A stretch of DNA of 64,000 nucleotides. Source: CAZGKX01 sp964525945. GTDB taxonomy: Bacteria > Pseudomonadota > Gammaproteobacteria > Legionellales > Legionellaceae. The stretch spans positions 1 through 64,000 of the forward strand of contig CAZGKX010000005.1 in the NCBI GenBank assembly GCA_964525945.1, in the 5' to 3' direction. The position numbers and the translations under genes were made by a program. The notes below the pieces were generated by a model. That model ran no database searches. It was given only the letters and a program-made list of their open reading frames with translations, and was not told where the DNA came from. Of the stretch, positions 63,966 to 64,000 are shown piece by piece. How positions within the stretch are numbered: the first letter of the stretch is position 1; each line of letters begins with the position of its first letter.

Positions 63966-64000
63966 TTGGAACAATTTCGTGGTACCACCATACTTTCAGT
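63966..64000 (+). CDS. hslV: HslV protease subunit, 5' end only
   Basis: The last 35 bases encode EQFRGTTILSV after a TTG start, the usual N-terminus of HslV in Legionella and Coxiella (TTILSV precedes the catalytic threonine chain). AAAGGA lies 7 bases before the TTG. The gene runs out of the window. Confidence 0.85.
   Translation, partial: MEQFRGTTILS

Noticed and set aside
1..64000. tRNA, rRNA, CRISPR array, transposase or prophage genes
   Set aside because: All spacers over 150 bases were read on both strands and none showed these features.

Overview
The window looks like a draft scaffold from a gammaproteobacterium, most likely in the Legionellales (Legionella/Coxiella/Aquicella-like). 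It has three 10-N assembly gaps (6966-6975, 49157-49166, 61900-61909). The assignment rests on gene content, not on a search: core genes are gammaproteobacterial (fur, bamE, trkHA, dapF, ratA-rnfH, hslV, pyrD), while the accessory genes are typical of an intracellular bacterium (very large multi-domain proteins, ankyrin proteins, a lipid-A very-long-chain fatty acid cluster, amino-acid catabolism in place of sugar use). The sequence is moderately AT-rich throughout.

Layout. 1-9.4 kb: a GNAT acetyltransferase, an Lrp/AsnC regulator, then a minus-strand leucine/isovalerate degradation (liu-type) operon: isovaleryl-CoA dehydrogenase, thiolase, a small membrane protein beside an assembly gap, methylcrotonyl-CoA carboxylase beta, methylglutaconyl-CoA hydratase-like protein, carboxylase alpha and HMG-CoA lyase. 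This turns leucine into acetyl-CoA and acetoacetate. 9.5-18 kb: a methyltransferase with the ribosomal oxygenase RoxA, a glycine-zipper protein behind a sigma-S-like promoter, a HigB/HigA-type toxin-antitoxin pair, a dicarboxylate/amino-acid symporter, a secreted protein with a DUF1566/Lcl-like C-terminus and a YajR-like MFS transporter. 18-26.4 kb: FabL-type enoyl-ACP reductase, xseA, an exported NagZ-like glycosidase, then a polycistronic ACP - double-hotdog dehydratase - ketosynthase - cysteine-less ketosynthase partner - LpxL-type acyltransferase cluster. It resembles the acpXL/fabZXL/fabFXL/lpxXL locus that makes and attaches very-long-chain acyl groups to lipid A.

26.6-49 kb: an effector-like region. 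A 2124-residue protein and an 877-residue protein with ankyrin-like C-terminal repeats flank housekeeping genes (lptM-dapF-trkA-trkH, an esterase, ratA-rnfH) and two tandem, paralogous ankyrin proteins of about 1115 residues that share an upstream promoter block. Type IV (Dot/Icm-like) secretion is inferred from family resemblance only; no secretion genes lie here. A gene-free stretch at 48.8-49.25 kb carries three consensus DnaA boxes next to a gap.

49.2-64 kb: an HMA/MauE-like membrane protein, a PspC-domain protein, bamE and fur divergently arranged, a RimK-like ATP-grasp ligase with an N-formylglutamate amidohydrolase-family protein, a BON protein with a hotdog thioesterase, a membrane-anchored hydrolase, pyrD, secreted and membrane proteins of unknown function, two related MFS transporters, deoB fused by an apparent deletion junction to a 5'-truncated zur-like gene, and the first bases of hslV behind a sigma-32-like promoter. 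No rRNA, tRNA, CRISPR array or transposase was recognised.
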